Shown: in pieces, positions 56,349 to 64,000 of the stretch
Layout of the letters: each line of letters begins with the position of its first letter
Position numbering within the stretch: position 1 is the stretch's first letter
Assembly (NCBI RefSeq): GCF_000970025.1
Contig: NZ_CP009528.1
Location: 1,413,168 to 1,477,167, forward strand
Length of the DNA stretch: 64,000 nucleotides
Source: Methanosarcina barkeri MS
Lineage (GTDB): Archaea > Halobacteriota > Methanosarcinia > Methanosarcinales > Methanosarcinaceae
Reading direction: 5' to 3'
Translations under genes and position numbers: made by a program
Notes under the pieces: model-generated
What the model was told of the DNA's origin: nothing
The model's input: only the letters and a program-made list of their open reading frames with translations
The model's database searches: none

Positions 56349-56986
56349 CCGAACTGTTTTGCCAGAGCTTCATAAAACGAGTCCATTCCCACTCCTTCAA
56401 GGGCAGAAACCGGCACCATAGGATGCTGGGGGAAGGCTTCCTTTATGACAGACGGGTCGGCATCAGGAAGGTCTACCTTGTTTGCTACTATAAGAAGTGG
56501 AAGGTTTCTTGCTTCCATATTCCCTATTACTGTTACGTTGACCTGGGTATAGGGATTTTCAGTGGAATCCATAACAAGTATGACGCCGTCGAGGTCATCC
56601 AACCATTTGACAGCTTCGATTACGCCTTCTGTTGCTTCTTTAGATCGTTTTTTGGATTCGGAATCACTCATTCCCTGCTCCATAAAGTCGTGGAAATCGA
56701 TTTTTGTGGCAAGCCCGGGCGTGTCTACAATATCGAGGCTGATTGTGTGTCCATTGGTCTCAATATTTATTGCGTTCCTTCTCTTGGCATGCCGGGTTTC
56801 GTGAGCAATATGAGAAACCGAACCCATTGTTTCTTCAGCTCCGACCCAATCCTTAAGGATCCGATTGCTGAGGGTCGTCTTACCGGCATTGGGGGGGCCG
56901 TAGATTCCTATGCATGCTCCTTTTTTCTTGAACAGTTTATTGAACATTTTTGAAAAGCTTACCTTAAATCGTTCTAACATATTCAT
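56345..56986 (-). CDS. Era-like GTPase
   Basis: This 213-residue small GTPase has G1 GPPNAGKTTL (30-39), G3 VDTPGLA, G4 VANKVDLPD and a G5-like VSALEG near the C-terminus. The first ~22 residues are basic. In archaea this type co-occurs with DUF2073 and is suspected to act in ribosome or membrane processes, without firm evidence. GGAGGGA precedes the ATG. Confidence 0.9.
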   Translation of the reverse strand: MNMLERFKVSFSKMFNKLFKKKGACIGIYGPPNAGKTTLSNRILKDWVGAEETMGSVSHIAHETRHAKRRNAINIETNGHTISLDIVDTPGLATKIDFHDFMEQGMSDSESKKRSKEATEGVIEAVKWLDDLDGVILVMDSTENPYTQVNVTVIGNMEARNLPLLIVANKVDLPDADPSVIKEAFPQHPMVPVSALEGVGMDSFYEALAKQFG

Positions 56987-57734
56987 AGCTTCCCTCCTTT
57001 GGGAAAAGCATAGTACCTAAGGATTTCTCGGATTGCTTTCCTTTACGGATTGATATTTAAATTTTTAATCTATTGATCCATGCACTTAAGTAACTTCTAT
57101 TTATCGTACTGAGGGGATTGGGGAAAATTATAGATGTTTTTCCTTTCCAGTATATTTGAGACTAAATAGGAAGTTTAAGGTTCTTTCTACGGTAGAATAG
57201 AAAGTGCCTCCATGGAAATAACACCAGAATATAAATAAATTGCTTTCTATCGCCTGATTCCCTCACCACATTAATAAAAAAGCTTTTTATTCAGAGATAA
57301 AAAGCTTGTTATCCAGAAGACTTTGAGCTCTCAAGAACTCTTTTTGTTAGTACTAAATTTTTATATGTGCACTGATGTTCTGCACTTTCCTTTATATTTT
57401 TTCCTATTTTTATTCATTCAATCTTAAAAATATAAATCGTTTTTATTAGAATATCTTCTGATATCCTTCCTAACATAATTCTTTTTATAATCTTTACAGC
57501 TCAATTTTCCTCCAGATATTTCAAGATATCTTTTGGGAGCTCTAAAACATTTTTATAAATTTTAATATATTTGTTGAGCAACTCAGAGCATTAAAAGCTA
57601 ACTTATTATCTCGATTTAAGGCCTTAGTTATATATTTAACTTTTTTATTACTTTTGAGAACTTTTACCTGAAAATACCTATTATTTACTTTTTCAGATTG
57701 AAGAAAACTTATGTTTTCTCCGATAGAGTTTTGC
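56987..57734. other. Intergenic region with one strong hairpin
   Basis: No gene is seen in about 750 AT-rich bp. A perfect 11-bp stem AAGCTTTTTAT/ATAAAAAGCTT at 57280-57307 with a 6-nt loop is the only structure noted. Confidence 0.45.
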
Positions 57735-58733
57735 TCATCTGTCTCGAATTGCCATGTTTATAGCAATTTCGGCTATATTGGAACTAAGGTCTCCTATTCT
57801 GGATAAACTGTCTACGACTGTCCCGAGTGAAATCATAATCTCATTGGATTTCAATTTCAGAATAGATTCATGCAGTTCTTCTACCCATGCGCGCATGTTG
57901 TCAACATTATCTATTACTTGATTTGCAAGAGAAATATTTGTTTCAAATAGTGCCTCAACTGACTGTTTTACCAGTTCCGTATAAGCAGCATTGAGTTTAT
58001 CGATCTCTTCCATTACCTTATCATTAACAGGCTCTTGCAGCTTTAAGGCGGTGTTTGCTATTTTCTGTGCGTGGTCGGCTATCCTTTCTAGCGGGCTTGC
58101 CGCCATTCTGAACTCGTGGTATTCCTCTATACTTGTTTCTGTGTTGCTAGGCATTCCTCCTTCACAGAGAATGGAGCGAAACTGCTTGGAGATCAGGAGA
58201 TATAACCTGTCAACCTCATCATCTCTATGACTTACATCAAGTGCAAGGTCGTGATCAATGGTTTTAAAGGCTCTTACCGCGTCCTTTTGCATGGACACTG
58301 CAATAAGGAACATCCTCTGTACGCCTTTTTTGATAGGAAGTTCATTCGGGTTAAGGAGGTCCTGGATAACTACACAGTTTGAGTTTTCTTCAGTAATTTC
58401 ATGACCTATGAGTTTGTAGCATACCCTCCGAATTGTTTGCTTCTGTTCGACGAGTATCCTTTCCGAAAAAAGCTCGATCATGTCATATCCGTGGAGATAT
58501 GCAGCAATAATGTCTCGTTCAAGTGCTTTTGCTCCACAACCTGTAACATCAATTCTTTTCGTTTTGATTGAACGTCCTTCAATAACGGGGTTTATCAGTA
58601 GTTTTCCATCAGGCTGGGCCTGAATGGAAACCCTCGTGCCTGTTTTGATTCCCACTTTTTCAGCCCATTGTTTAGGAAGGGAAATAATGTAAGTAGATCC
58701 ACCTGTCTGCTGTACTTTCCTGGTCTCGATAAT
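57735..58733 (-). CDS. PhoU-like regulator with N-terminal AbrB/SpoVT domain, non-ATG start
   Basis: The conserved part begins at IIETRKVQQTGGSTYIISLP (a swapped-hairpin AbrB domain), upstream of the first usable GTG at 58655. In that frame no ATG, GTG or TTG occurs upstream; an ATT at 58733 or ATC at 58736 is the likely start, behind GGGGA. From about residue 115 the protein has two PhoU-type helical repeats with metal-binding-type motifs (HDLALDVSHRDDEVDRLYLL, EFRMAASPLERIADHAQKIA). About 332 residues in all. AbrB-PhoU fusions in archaea are presumed phosphate-linked regulators. It stands alone with no phosphate transporter nearby. Confidence 0.85.
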   Translation of the reverse strand: MIETRKVQQTGGSTYIISLPKQWAEKVGIKTGTRVSIQAQPDGKLLINPVIEGRSIKTKRIDVTGCGAKALERDIIAAYLHGYDMIELFSERILVEQKQTIRRVCYKLIGHEITEENSNCVVIQDLLNPNELPIKKGVQRMFLIAVSMQKDAVRAFKTIDHDLALDVSHRDDEVDRLYLLISKQFRSILCEGGMPSNTETSIEEYHEFRMAASPLERIADHAQKIANTALKLQEPVNDKVMEEIDKLNAAYTELVKQSVEALFETNISLANQVIDNVDNMRAWVEELHESILKLKSNEIMISLGTVVDSLSRIGDLSSNIAEIAINMAIRDR

Positions 58734-58972
58734 GATTCCCCGTTTTTGATTAAATCTGCTAGATCTTAAATTAGAACTGTTTATTCCTGATTCAGATAGC
58801 GTTCTCTGATAGTACTTAGAAGTATTTTTTTATATACGTGATTCAATTTTACTATTTATATTTGTGGATGTACGCTTTTTTTATGAATATGTTGCAGAGC
58901 TCTGCGTTTCAGGAGACCTGGATTCTGTGAAAGAACGCAGTAAAAAATATTAAAGAACAGCGCATTCTGAGC

Positions 58973-59839
58973 ATGATGATACTCGAAGGTCACGCCTGCG
59001 CGTCGGGAGCAGGAACCATTATCGCGGCATTTGCAACCTGGAAAGGTGCGGCATTTGGAACTGGCTTAAAAACATATTCAGAAGTGGAACTCTCGGATCG
59101 CGAGAGAAAAGTCCAAGGATCAATTGAGGGAATGCCTGAAGCAGACACTTTTCTTATTGAAAGGTGTGTTGAACTTGTGCTCGAATACTTCGAGATTAAA
59201 CTTGGGGGCAAGGTAAAAACAAGCAGCAATATTCCTCTTGCAGGTGGGCTTAAGAGCAGCAGTGCAGCTGCCAATGCAACTGTACTGGCAACCTTAAACG
59301 CTATTGGAGAATCAATGCCTCCTCTTGATGCTGTGAAACTTGGGGTAAAAGCTGCAAGAGAAGCAAAAGTAACCATAACAGGGTCTTTTGATGACGCTTG
59401 TGCTTCTTTTTTCGGCGGAGTTGTGATCACTGATAACCGGGAATTGAAACTGATTAAAAGAGAAGAATACAATTCAAAAGTCCTTATTTTTGCGCCGAAC
59501 AGAAAAGTGTTCAGTTCACAAACAAATGTTAAACGTTCAGAACTCATTGCTCCGTATATAGATATGGCATATGAACTTGCACTCGCAGGAGAGTATGAAA
59601 AAGCAATGACTTTAAACGGTTTCCTCTACTGCAGCGCTCTTGGCTTTGATACCGAGTGCATTCTTCGAGCCCTGGAATGTGGAGTAAAAGGGGTAAGTCT
59701 GTCCGGGTCAGGCCCGGCGTATGTTGCGCTTGTCAAAGAAAAACAGATCGAAGAGCTCCGGTCGGCCTGGGAAAGCTGTGGGATCGAAGGCAGGGTTATA
59801 GAAACCTCTATAAATAACAGAGACGCAATGTCTTTGTGA
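58973..59839 (+). CDS. aroK: Archaeal shikimate kinase (GHMP family)
   Basis: This 288-residue GHMP kinase has the ATP-binding motif PLAGGLKSSSAAANA (about 84-98), GSFDDACASFFGG and the C-terminal SLSGSGPAYVAL. The archaeal enzyme replaces the unrelated bacterial AroK and phosphorylates shikimate in aromatic amino-acid synthesis. ATG codons at 58973 and 58976 are both possible. A chorismate mutase gene follows 350 bp downstream. Confidence 0.93.
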   Translation: MMILEGHACASGAGTIIAAFATWKGAAFGTGLKTYSEVELSDRERKVQGSIEGMPEADTFLIERCVELVLEYFEIKLGGKVKTSSNIPLAGGLKSSSAAANATVLATLNAIGESMPPLDAVKLGVKAAREAKVTITGSFDDACASFFGGVVITDNRELKLIKREEYNSKVLIFAPNRKVFSSQTNVKRSELIAPYIDMAYELALAGEYEKAMTLNGFLYCSALGFDTECILRALECGVKGVSLSGSGPAYVALVKEKQIEELRSAWESCGIEGRVIETSINNRDAMSL

Positions 59840-59841
59840 AC

Positions 59842-60010
59842 TGCCACTAAGCTAAAAACTTAGCGGCTTCTTAATTCATAGATGGCCATCGGCATCTCCA
59901 AAGGCTTTAATTCCGGCTGGACCGTTCGCACTGAGTCTTGCTCTTTCGCTCGTTTCGGCTTTACGTAGTTACAAGCTAGAGTCGAAGGTTTTTCTACTAC
60001 CTGCTGGGCC
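59842..60010 (-). mobile_element. Possible 3'-end remnant of an IS200/IS605-type element
   Basis: On the minus strand a frame (KPSTLACNYVKPKRAKEQDS and MPMAIYELRSR) ends at a stop codon, followed by a hairpin GCCGCTAAG...CTTAGTGGC (complement of 59844-59868). This resembles the tail of a tnpB gene with its right-end hairpin. The rest of tnpB and any tnpA are absent. Identification is weak. Confidence 0.35.
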
Positions 60011-60190
60011 TGATGATAGACTCATGGAAAAAGGTTGCCTAGTTTTCGCATACCTTAATCTAATTAAATTATCCGATGGTCTATATGAAGTTAAAGAATA
60101 CTGAAAAGAATAGGGAGAAGTTGACGCTTATATCCCCTGGGGTAAAGACACAGGGGTTTTACGCTTCTTCATATAAAACGAGGGGTTCAT

Positions 60191-60478
60191 TTGAGCGAAC
60201 TTGAAGATGTCCGCAGAGAAATCGAAGAAATTGATAGGGAAATTCTTGCCCTCATTGATAGAAGAGTAAATCTGGCTGAAAGAGTACTTGAATCAAAAAG
60301 AATAAATGGAACTTCGATAAATGACCAGAAGCAAAACGAGGTTGTAATTAACAGAGCTTTAAATGCCGCAACCGAGCTCAACCTTGATCTTGGGTCTATA
60401 AAGACTATTTTTGAGACTCTTATCAGGATGAGTATCGAACGTCAAAACGAGTTAAGCGGCAAAGGAAGCCTGCCCTGA
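60191..60478 (+). CDS. Chorismate mutase (AroQ class)
   Basis: This 95-residue all-helical protein has the AroQ pattern: [21 protein letters not shown]27 and K39 type positions ([14 protein letters not shown]) and the C-terminal [13 protein letters not shown]. It converts chorismate to prephenate. The start is TTG at 60191 with GAGGGG 6 bp upstream. It lies upstream of purE with a 20-bp gap and downstream of shikimate kinase. Confidence 0.92.
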   Translation: MSELEDVRREIEEIDREILALIDRRVNLAERVLESKRINGTSINDQKQNEVVINRALNAATELNLDLGSIKTIFETLIRMSIERQNELSGKGSLP

Positions 60479-60498
60479 CTTCTCAGGAGAAACTAAAA

Positions 60499-60900
60499 AT
60501 GGTTGATATCTCAGTAATTATGGGTTCCGAATCCGATAGGCCTATCGCCAACCGTGCGGTATCCGTGCTTGAAAAGAGCAAATACACTTACGAAGTAATG
60601 GTTATCTCTGCTCACAGGAACCCTGAAGAACTTGAAAGCTATATCTCAAGTACCGACGCAAAAGTCTTTATTACAATTGCAGGTTTATCTGCAGCCCTTC
60701 CCGGGGTTGTAGCTTCCAGAACAAAAAGACCTGTAGTTGGAGTCCCAGTAAGCGCAAAGCTTGGTGGACTCGATGCCCTGCTCTCGATTGCCCAGATGCC
60801 CCCGGGAGTGCCTGTCGGAAGCGTAGGGATCGATAATGGAGCAAACGGTGCACATCTTGCTCTGAGAATTCTGGATTTGATTGACACTGTGAAGCCTTAA
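60499..60900 (+). CDS. purE: N5-carboxyaminoimidazole ribonucleotide mutase PurE
   Basis: This 133-residue enzyme has [12 protein letters not shown] (phosphate loop), the catalytic [10 protein letters not shown] and the [12 protein letters not shown] and [14 protein letters not shown] segments. It works in purine synthesis at the AIR carboxylation step. Length is slightly short but complete. It is probably co-transcribed with the chorismate mutase. Confidence 0.94.
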   Translation: MVDISVIMGSESDRPIANRAVSVLEKSKYTYEVMVISAHRNPEELESYISSTDAKVFITIAGLSAALPGVVASRTKRPVVGVPVSAKLGGLDALLSIAQMPPGVPVGSVGIDNGANGAHLALRILDLIDTVKP

Positions 60901-61157
60901 AGAGCCTGTTAAAAATTTCAATTCCTGGCTTGATACAGTAATAATCGATTTACTAAAAATCAACTAATAAATTGAATCGGAAGTAAACTCAGTCGGCTAT
61001 TTACAAAATTCAGTCGACTCACTCCGAAGACTCTTTTTTAAAAAATCTCTTATTTTCCCTATGTTTAACCCCTGTTAAGTTCATTCAAAATGGATGTTAA
61101 ATCAATTCCCTGTCATTGCTTGAAAGTCTTACTTATCCAAAATACCTCAAAAGATTT

Positions 61158-64000
61158 TCATGCAGTAATTTGTTGCGAACATGGGGGCACTAATGCTGTT
61201 GCCGTGATCTGCTCCAACGTATCTATTAATTCATCAATTTGAGTTGAGGTGAAAAGCCCATCTGGACCCTGTGGCGTAAGGTCGGTAAATGGCGACTCGT
61301 AAAGTAATGCAGCATCCATTGCTCCGTGTTCTGTGAGATGATCAATAATCAAGTTTATGAATTCTATCTGGTTTGCAGTCAGGGTCTTACCTTTCAGAAA
61401 TGTGGTCAACGACTGTTTTGCAGCTTCTCTATCAAGCCCAATGAGTGAGCGCACGAAGAGGCCGAGTCCATGCGACATCTCTTTGGCACGGGCAATTTCT
61501 TCCGGGCCTCCCAGCCCGCTTTCTGAAAGTATCCGCTCCAGCTCATCAAGATCAGTTACAGTCAATGGAATATTCATCCGAAGCTTATGGATAACCGTGT
61601 TGTCCTGATGTTCCAGAAGGAAAGCACGGGTTTTGGCGCGAAACTTTTCAAAATCTCCGGCTTCAGCAAAGCCCGGTAATTCCACGTCGGTTTCGCTGCC
61701 TATTTCGTCTTCGAAGTCAGTGTAAAGCGGTTTTCTGTGGTGTTTTTCTATCAGTTTTACCAGGTTACGTAGATGCCTTCTAAGTGTTTCCAGCATGGGA
61801 GTCGTTACATTCTCCCACCATTCATCGGTCTGCACATCCAGAATTAGAGCCATCTGGTCACGTACCATTGGGATGGCTGATTTTTCTTCAAGGAGACCGG
61901 CAATTTCTCTGACCTGATTGCTCAGGCGCTCAAAAGCAGGCTCGGCACGCAGTAAAGCCAGTTGCAGGTTCAGGACCAAGAGATCAAAACGTTTTGCTTC
62001 CTCGGCTTCCGGTTGTAATTCCGAGGGAAGGCCCGCGACCTCATGGGAAATCTCGGAGAGGTCTTCGCTGGAAAGTTTTATCCAGGCTTCGGGTTTTGAG
62101 TATTTCTCGACCAACCGTCTCCTTGGACGCACTACGAAGTTATCCAGGTTCATTGAGGCAATTTCATTTTGTAGCGTTTCGGCAACCGAGAAGCGGACTT
62201 CGGCTTCAGTTTTTGGTTCACCGTATATTTCCGAGGCCTCGGCACCGGTTGCACAATCGCTGTCAGATTCAAGTTTTCGGTCAAGCTCTGAGAGTAATTC
62301 AAGACGTGATTTGAACAGGCGCGTACCAAGCGAATCTCCAAGTGAACCGTCAGTGGTTTCAGGGTTCTGGCTGAAAAACTCCAGGTTCTGGCAATAATCA
62401 AAAAGATAAAAGAACTGTTTATCTTTTCCGGGTTCGAAAAGGTCAGGACACAGACGAGTACCACGTCCTACCATCTGCCAGAACTTTGTCCTGGAACGCA
62501 CCAGTTTGAAGAACACCAGATTCACGACCTCCGGTACATCGATCCCCGTGTCAAGCATGTCCACTGAGATGGCAATATGCGGGGCTTTTTCTTTTACCGA
62601 GAAATTGTCTATCAGGCTCTGGGCGTATTCGGTCTTAAAAGTTATAACACGGGCAAACTCGCCTTTAAAATTCGGATAATTGGCATTGAAACGCTCGGCA
62701 ATATACTCAGCATGAGCCTGATTTTTTGCAAAGAGGATAGTTTTGCCCAGGCGGTCACCACCAGCGACTTTCAGGCCCCGTTCCATCAGGTGAGCCAGCA
62801 CTTTATCTACGGTGTCTTTGTTAAACAGCCACTTGTTGACGGCTTCGGCTTCCACCCTTTCAGGGATTTCTTCGTCTTCGTCTCCCCAATCCAGAGATTC
62901 CCACTGTTCTTTATCCTCGTCTGAGAGGTCGTCGTAATTGATCCCCTGGCGCTGGAACTTCAGTGGCACTGAAACCGCTTTTGGAGGAACCAGGAAACCG
63001 TCTTTTACAGCTTCTTCGAGCTGGTAGGCATCGGTTGGAACACCGGGTTCAAGGTCAAAGAGGCTGTAGGTATTTCGTTCAATTTCATTTTTGGGCGTTG
63101 CTGTAAGGCCCACAAGAAAAGAGTCAAAGTAGTTGAAAATCGCTTTGTACTTCTTGAAAACCGAACGGTGCGCTTCATCAATAATTACAAGGTCGAAATG
63201 CCCGGATCCAAAGCGGCGCTGTCCGTTGTTCATTTCTTCTATCTGCTTCATCATTGTCGGATAAGTTGAAACGAATACTCTCCCGTCGGTGTCCTTTTCC
63301 GTTACAAGGTTCACAGGTGCGGAGTCTGGAAGGTGCCTTTTGAAGGCATTTACTGCCTGGTTGACCAGAGCTACCCTGTCAGCCAGGAAAAGCACGCGTT
63401 TGACCCAGTTGCAGCGCATGAGAAGGTCGCAGAGTGCAATGACTGTACGGGTCTTACCAGCGCCTGTTGCCATTACTACCAGAGCTTTTCTGTCGTTGTC
63501 ATGTTCAAAGGATTCTCCTATGCGCCGGATGGCACGAGTCTGATAGTAGCGGTCTGCAATTTTTGAGTTAATTTTAGCTTCGGAAAGAGACCTGCGGCTG
63601 CTGCGCCGCTGGATAAGGAGTTCAAGTTCGGATTTTTTGTAGAAACCCTGTACCTGTCTTGGAGGATACCTGGAATCGTCCCAGATCCAGTTTTCGTATC
63701 CGTTTGAATAGAAGATCACCGGCCTCTGCCCGAATTGTTTTTCCAGGCAGTCGGCATAGAGTTTTGCCTGCTGCTGGCCGACCTGCGGGTCTCTGGTAGT
63801 GCGCTTTGCTTCAACGAGGGCAAGGGGCTTTCCGTCGTCTCCCCAGAGCACATAGTCTACAAAACCGACCCCGCTTTCGTTTGGCATGCCTGAGACTTCA
63901 AATTCCCTGTCCTGGTCTTTGTCAAGGGCCCAGCCGGCTTCTTTAAGCAGGAGGTCAATGAAGTAGTCGCGAGTCTCAGCTTCGGAATAATCGTGTGTGT
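61158..64000 (-). CDS. hsdR: Type I restriction enzyme R subunit (HsdR), 5' end outside window
   Basis: The frame is open through the right window edge; residues before the ATG at 63887 (DYSEAETRDYFIDLLLKEAG, then FEVSGMPNE) belong to the protein. Order of domains, numbered from that ATG: nuclease PD-(D/E)xK (D11 in GFVDYVL, E27-x-K29 in LVEAKRT), helicase motif I ATGAGKTRT (140-148), DEAH box (IIDEAHRS, about 235), motif VI (QMVGRGTRLC), and the C-terminal coiled-coil EcoEI-type domain. The protein cuts DNA and translocates it in a complex with HsdM and HsdS, whose genes must lie outside, to the right, if present. No lesion is seen. Confidence 0.95.
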   Translation of the reverse strand, partial: THDYSEAETRDYFIDLLLKEAGWALDKDQDREFEVSGMPNESGVGFVDYVLWGDDGKPLALVEAKRTTRDPQVGQQQAKLYADCLEKQFGQRPVIFYSNGYENWIWDDSRYPPRQVQGFYKKSELELLIQRRSSRRSLSEAKINSKIADRYYQTRAIRRIGESFEHDNDRKALVVMATGAGKTRTVIALCDLLMRCNWVKRVLFLADRVALVNQAVNAFKRHLPDSAPVNLVTEKDTDGRVFVSTYPTMMKQIEEMNNGQRRFGSGHFDLVIIDEAHRSVFKKYKAIFNYFDSFLVGLTATPKNEIERNTYSLFDLEPGVPTDAYQLEEAVKDGFLVPPKAVSVPLKFQRQGINYDDLSDEDKEQWESLDWGDEDEEIPERVEAEAVNKWLFNKDTVDKVLAHLMERGLKVAGGDRLGKTILFAKNQAHAEYIAERFNANYPNFKGEFARVITFKTEYAQSLIDNFSVKEKAPHIAISVDMLDTGIDVPEVVNLVFFKLVRSRTKFWQMVGRGTRLCPDLFEPGKDKQFFYLFDYCQNLEFFSQNPETTDGSLGDSLGTRLFKSRLELLSELDRKLESDSDCATGAEASEIYGEPKTEAEVRFSVAETLQNEIASMNLDNFVVRPRRRLVEKYSKPEAWIKLSSEDLSEISHEVAGLPSELQPEAEEAKRFDLLVLNLQLALLRAEPAFERLSNQVREIAGLLEEKSAIPMVRDQMALILDVQTDEWWENVTTPMLETLRRHLRNLVKLIEKHHRKPLYTDFEDEIGSETDVELPGFAEAGDFEKFRAKTRAFLLEHQDNTVIHKLRMNIPLTVTDLDELERILSESGLGGPEEIARAKEMSHGLGLFVRSLIGLDREAAKQSLTTFLKGKTLTANQIEFINLIIDHLTEHGAMDAALLYESPFTDLTPQGPDGLFTSTQIDELIDTLEQITATALVPPCSQQITA

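Noticed and set aside
1-64000. tRNA or rRNA genes
   Set aside because: No cloverleaf with GTTCGAATC-type T-arms or rRNA-like conserved blocks was recognised on either strand by eye; a tRNA search was not run.

Overview
The window looks like chromosomal DNA of a methanogenic archaeon of the Methanosarcina type. Reasons: large N-glycosylation-rich surface proteins built from PKD, CARDB, DUF3344 and NosD-like beta-helix repeats; an archaeal GHMP-type shikimate kinase; a CbiA/CfbB amidase; a fragment that looks like the start of acetyl-CoA decarbonylase/synthase subunit CdhD; a DUF2073/Era-like GTPase pair; and long AT-rich intergenic regions full of decayed insertion sequences. The assignment is from sequence recognition only.

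Layout. 1-4.5 kb: 3' part of a giant PKD surface protein, followed by a decayed PKD relic that runs into a 19-bp minisatellite. 5.1-8.6 kb (minus strand): an exported corrinoid-binding-fold protein, an exported NosD-like beta-helix protein, and an exported protein resembling only the N-terminus of CobN. 9.7-15.4 kb: cobalt/nickel ECF transporter genes cbiM-cbiN and cbiQ-cbiO, separated by a His-rich CDF metal exporter. 15.5-21.8 kb: a graveyard of small genes (an Sm-like small protein, a DsrE protein), a broken IS4-type element, a cdhD fragment bracketed by two short repeats, and another broken transposase. 22.2-23.6 kb: cbiA/cfbB. 24-29.8 kb: an IS1-like fragment, a secreted protein, transposase relics, and two copies of a roughly 330-bp structured intergenic element. 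29.9-37.9 kb: a Nik/Opp-type ABC importer with two SAM methyltransferases in the same run of genes. 38.3-41.6 kb: a second PKD protein flanked by short inverted-repeat elements, and a membrane-anchored matrixin-like protease. 41.9-49.6 kb (minus strand): a visibly more GC-rich island with YqhA-like and LURP-one-like proteins, an intact sulfatase, its anaerobic maturase and a broken second sulfatase, and a DUF1269 protein. 50.8-61 kb: mostly housekeeping genes (CcdA-like, aminotransferase, hexuloisomerase-like SIS protein, Era-like GTPase operon, PhoU-like regulator, shikimate kinase, chorismate mutase, PurE). 61.2 kb to the right edge: type I restriction subunit HsdR, cut by the window end.

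How the genes fit together. Cobalt, nickel and corrinoid handling recurs over the first 38 kb: metal import (CbiMNQO, Nik-like ABC), metal export (CDF), tetrapyrrole amidation (CbiA/CfbB) and exported proteins related to corrinoid enzymes. The most unusual candidates are the exported corrinoid-binding-fold protein with its exported CobN-like neighbour, and the duplicated structured element at 27.5 and 28.1 kb, whose two copies show compensatory base changes in one stem. Tandem minisatellites are unusually common, and three of them share a 19-bp period.
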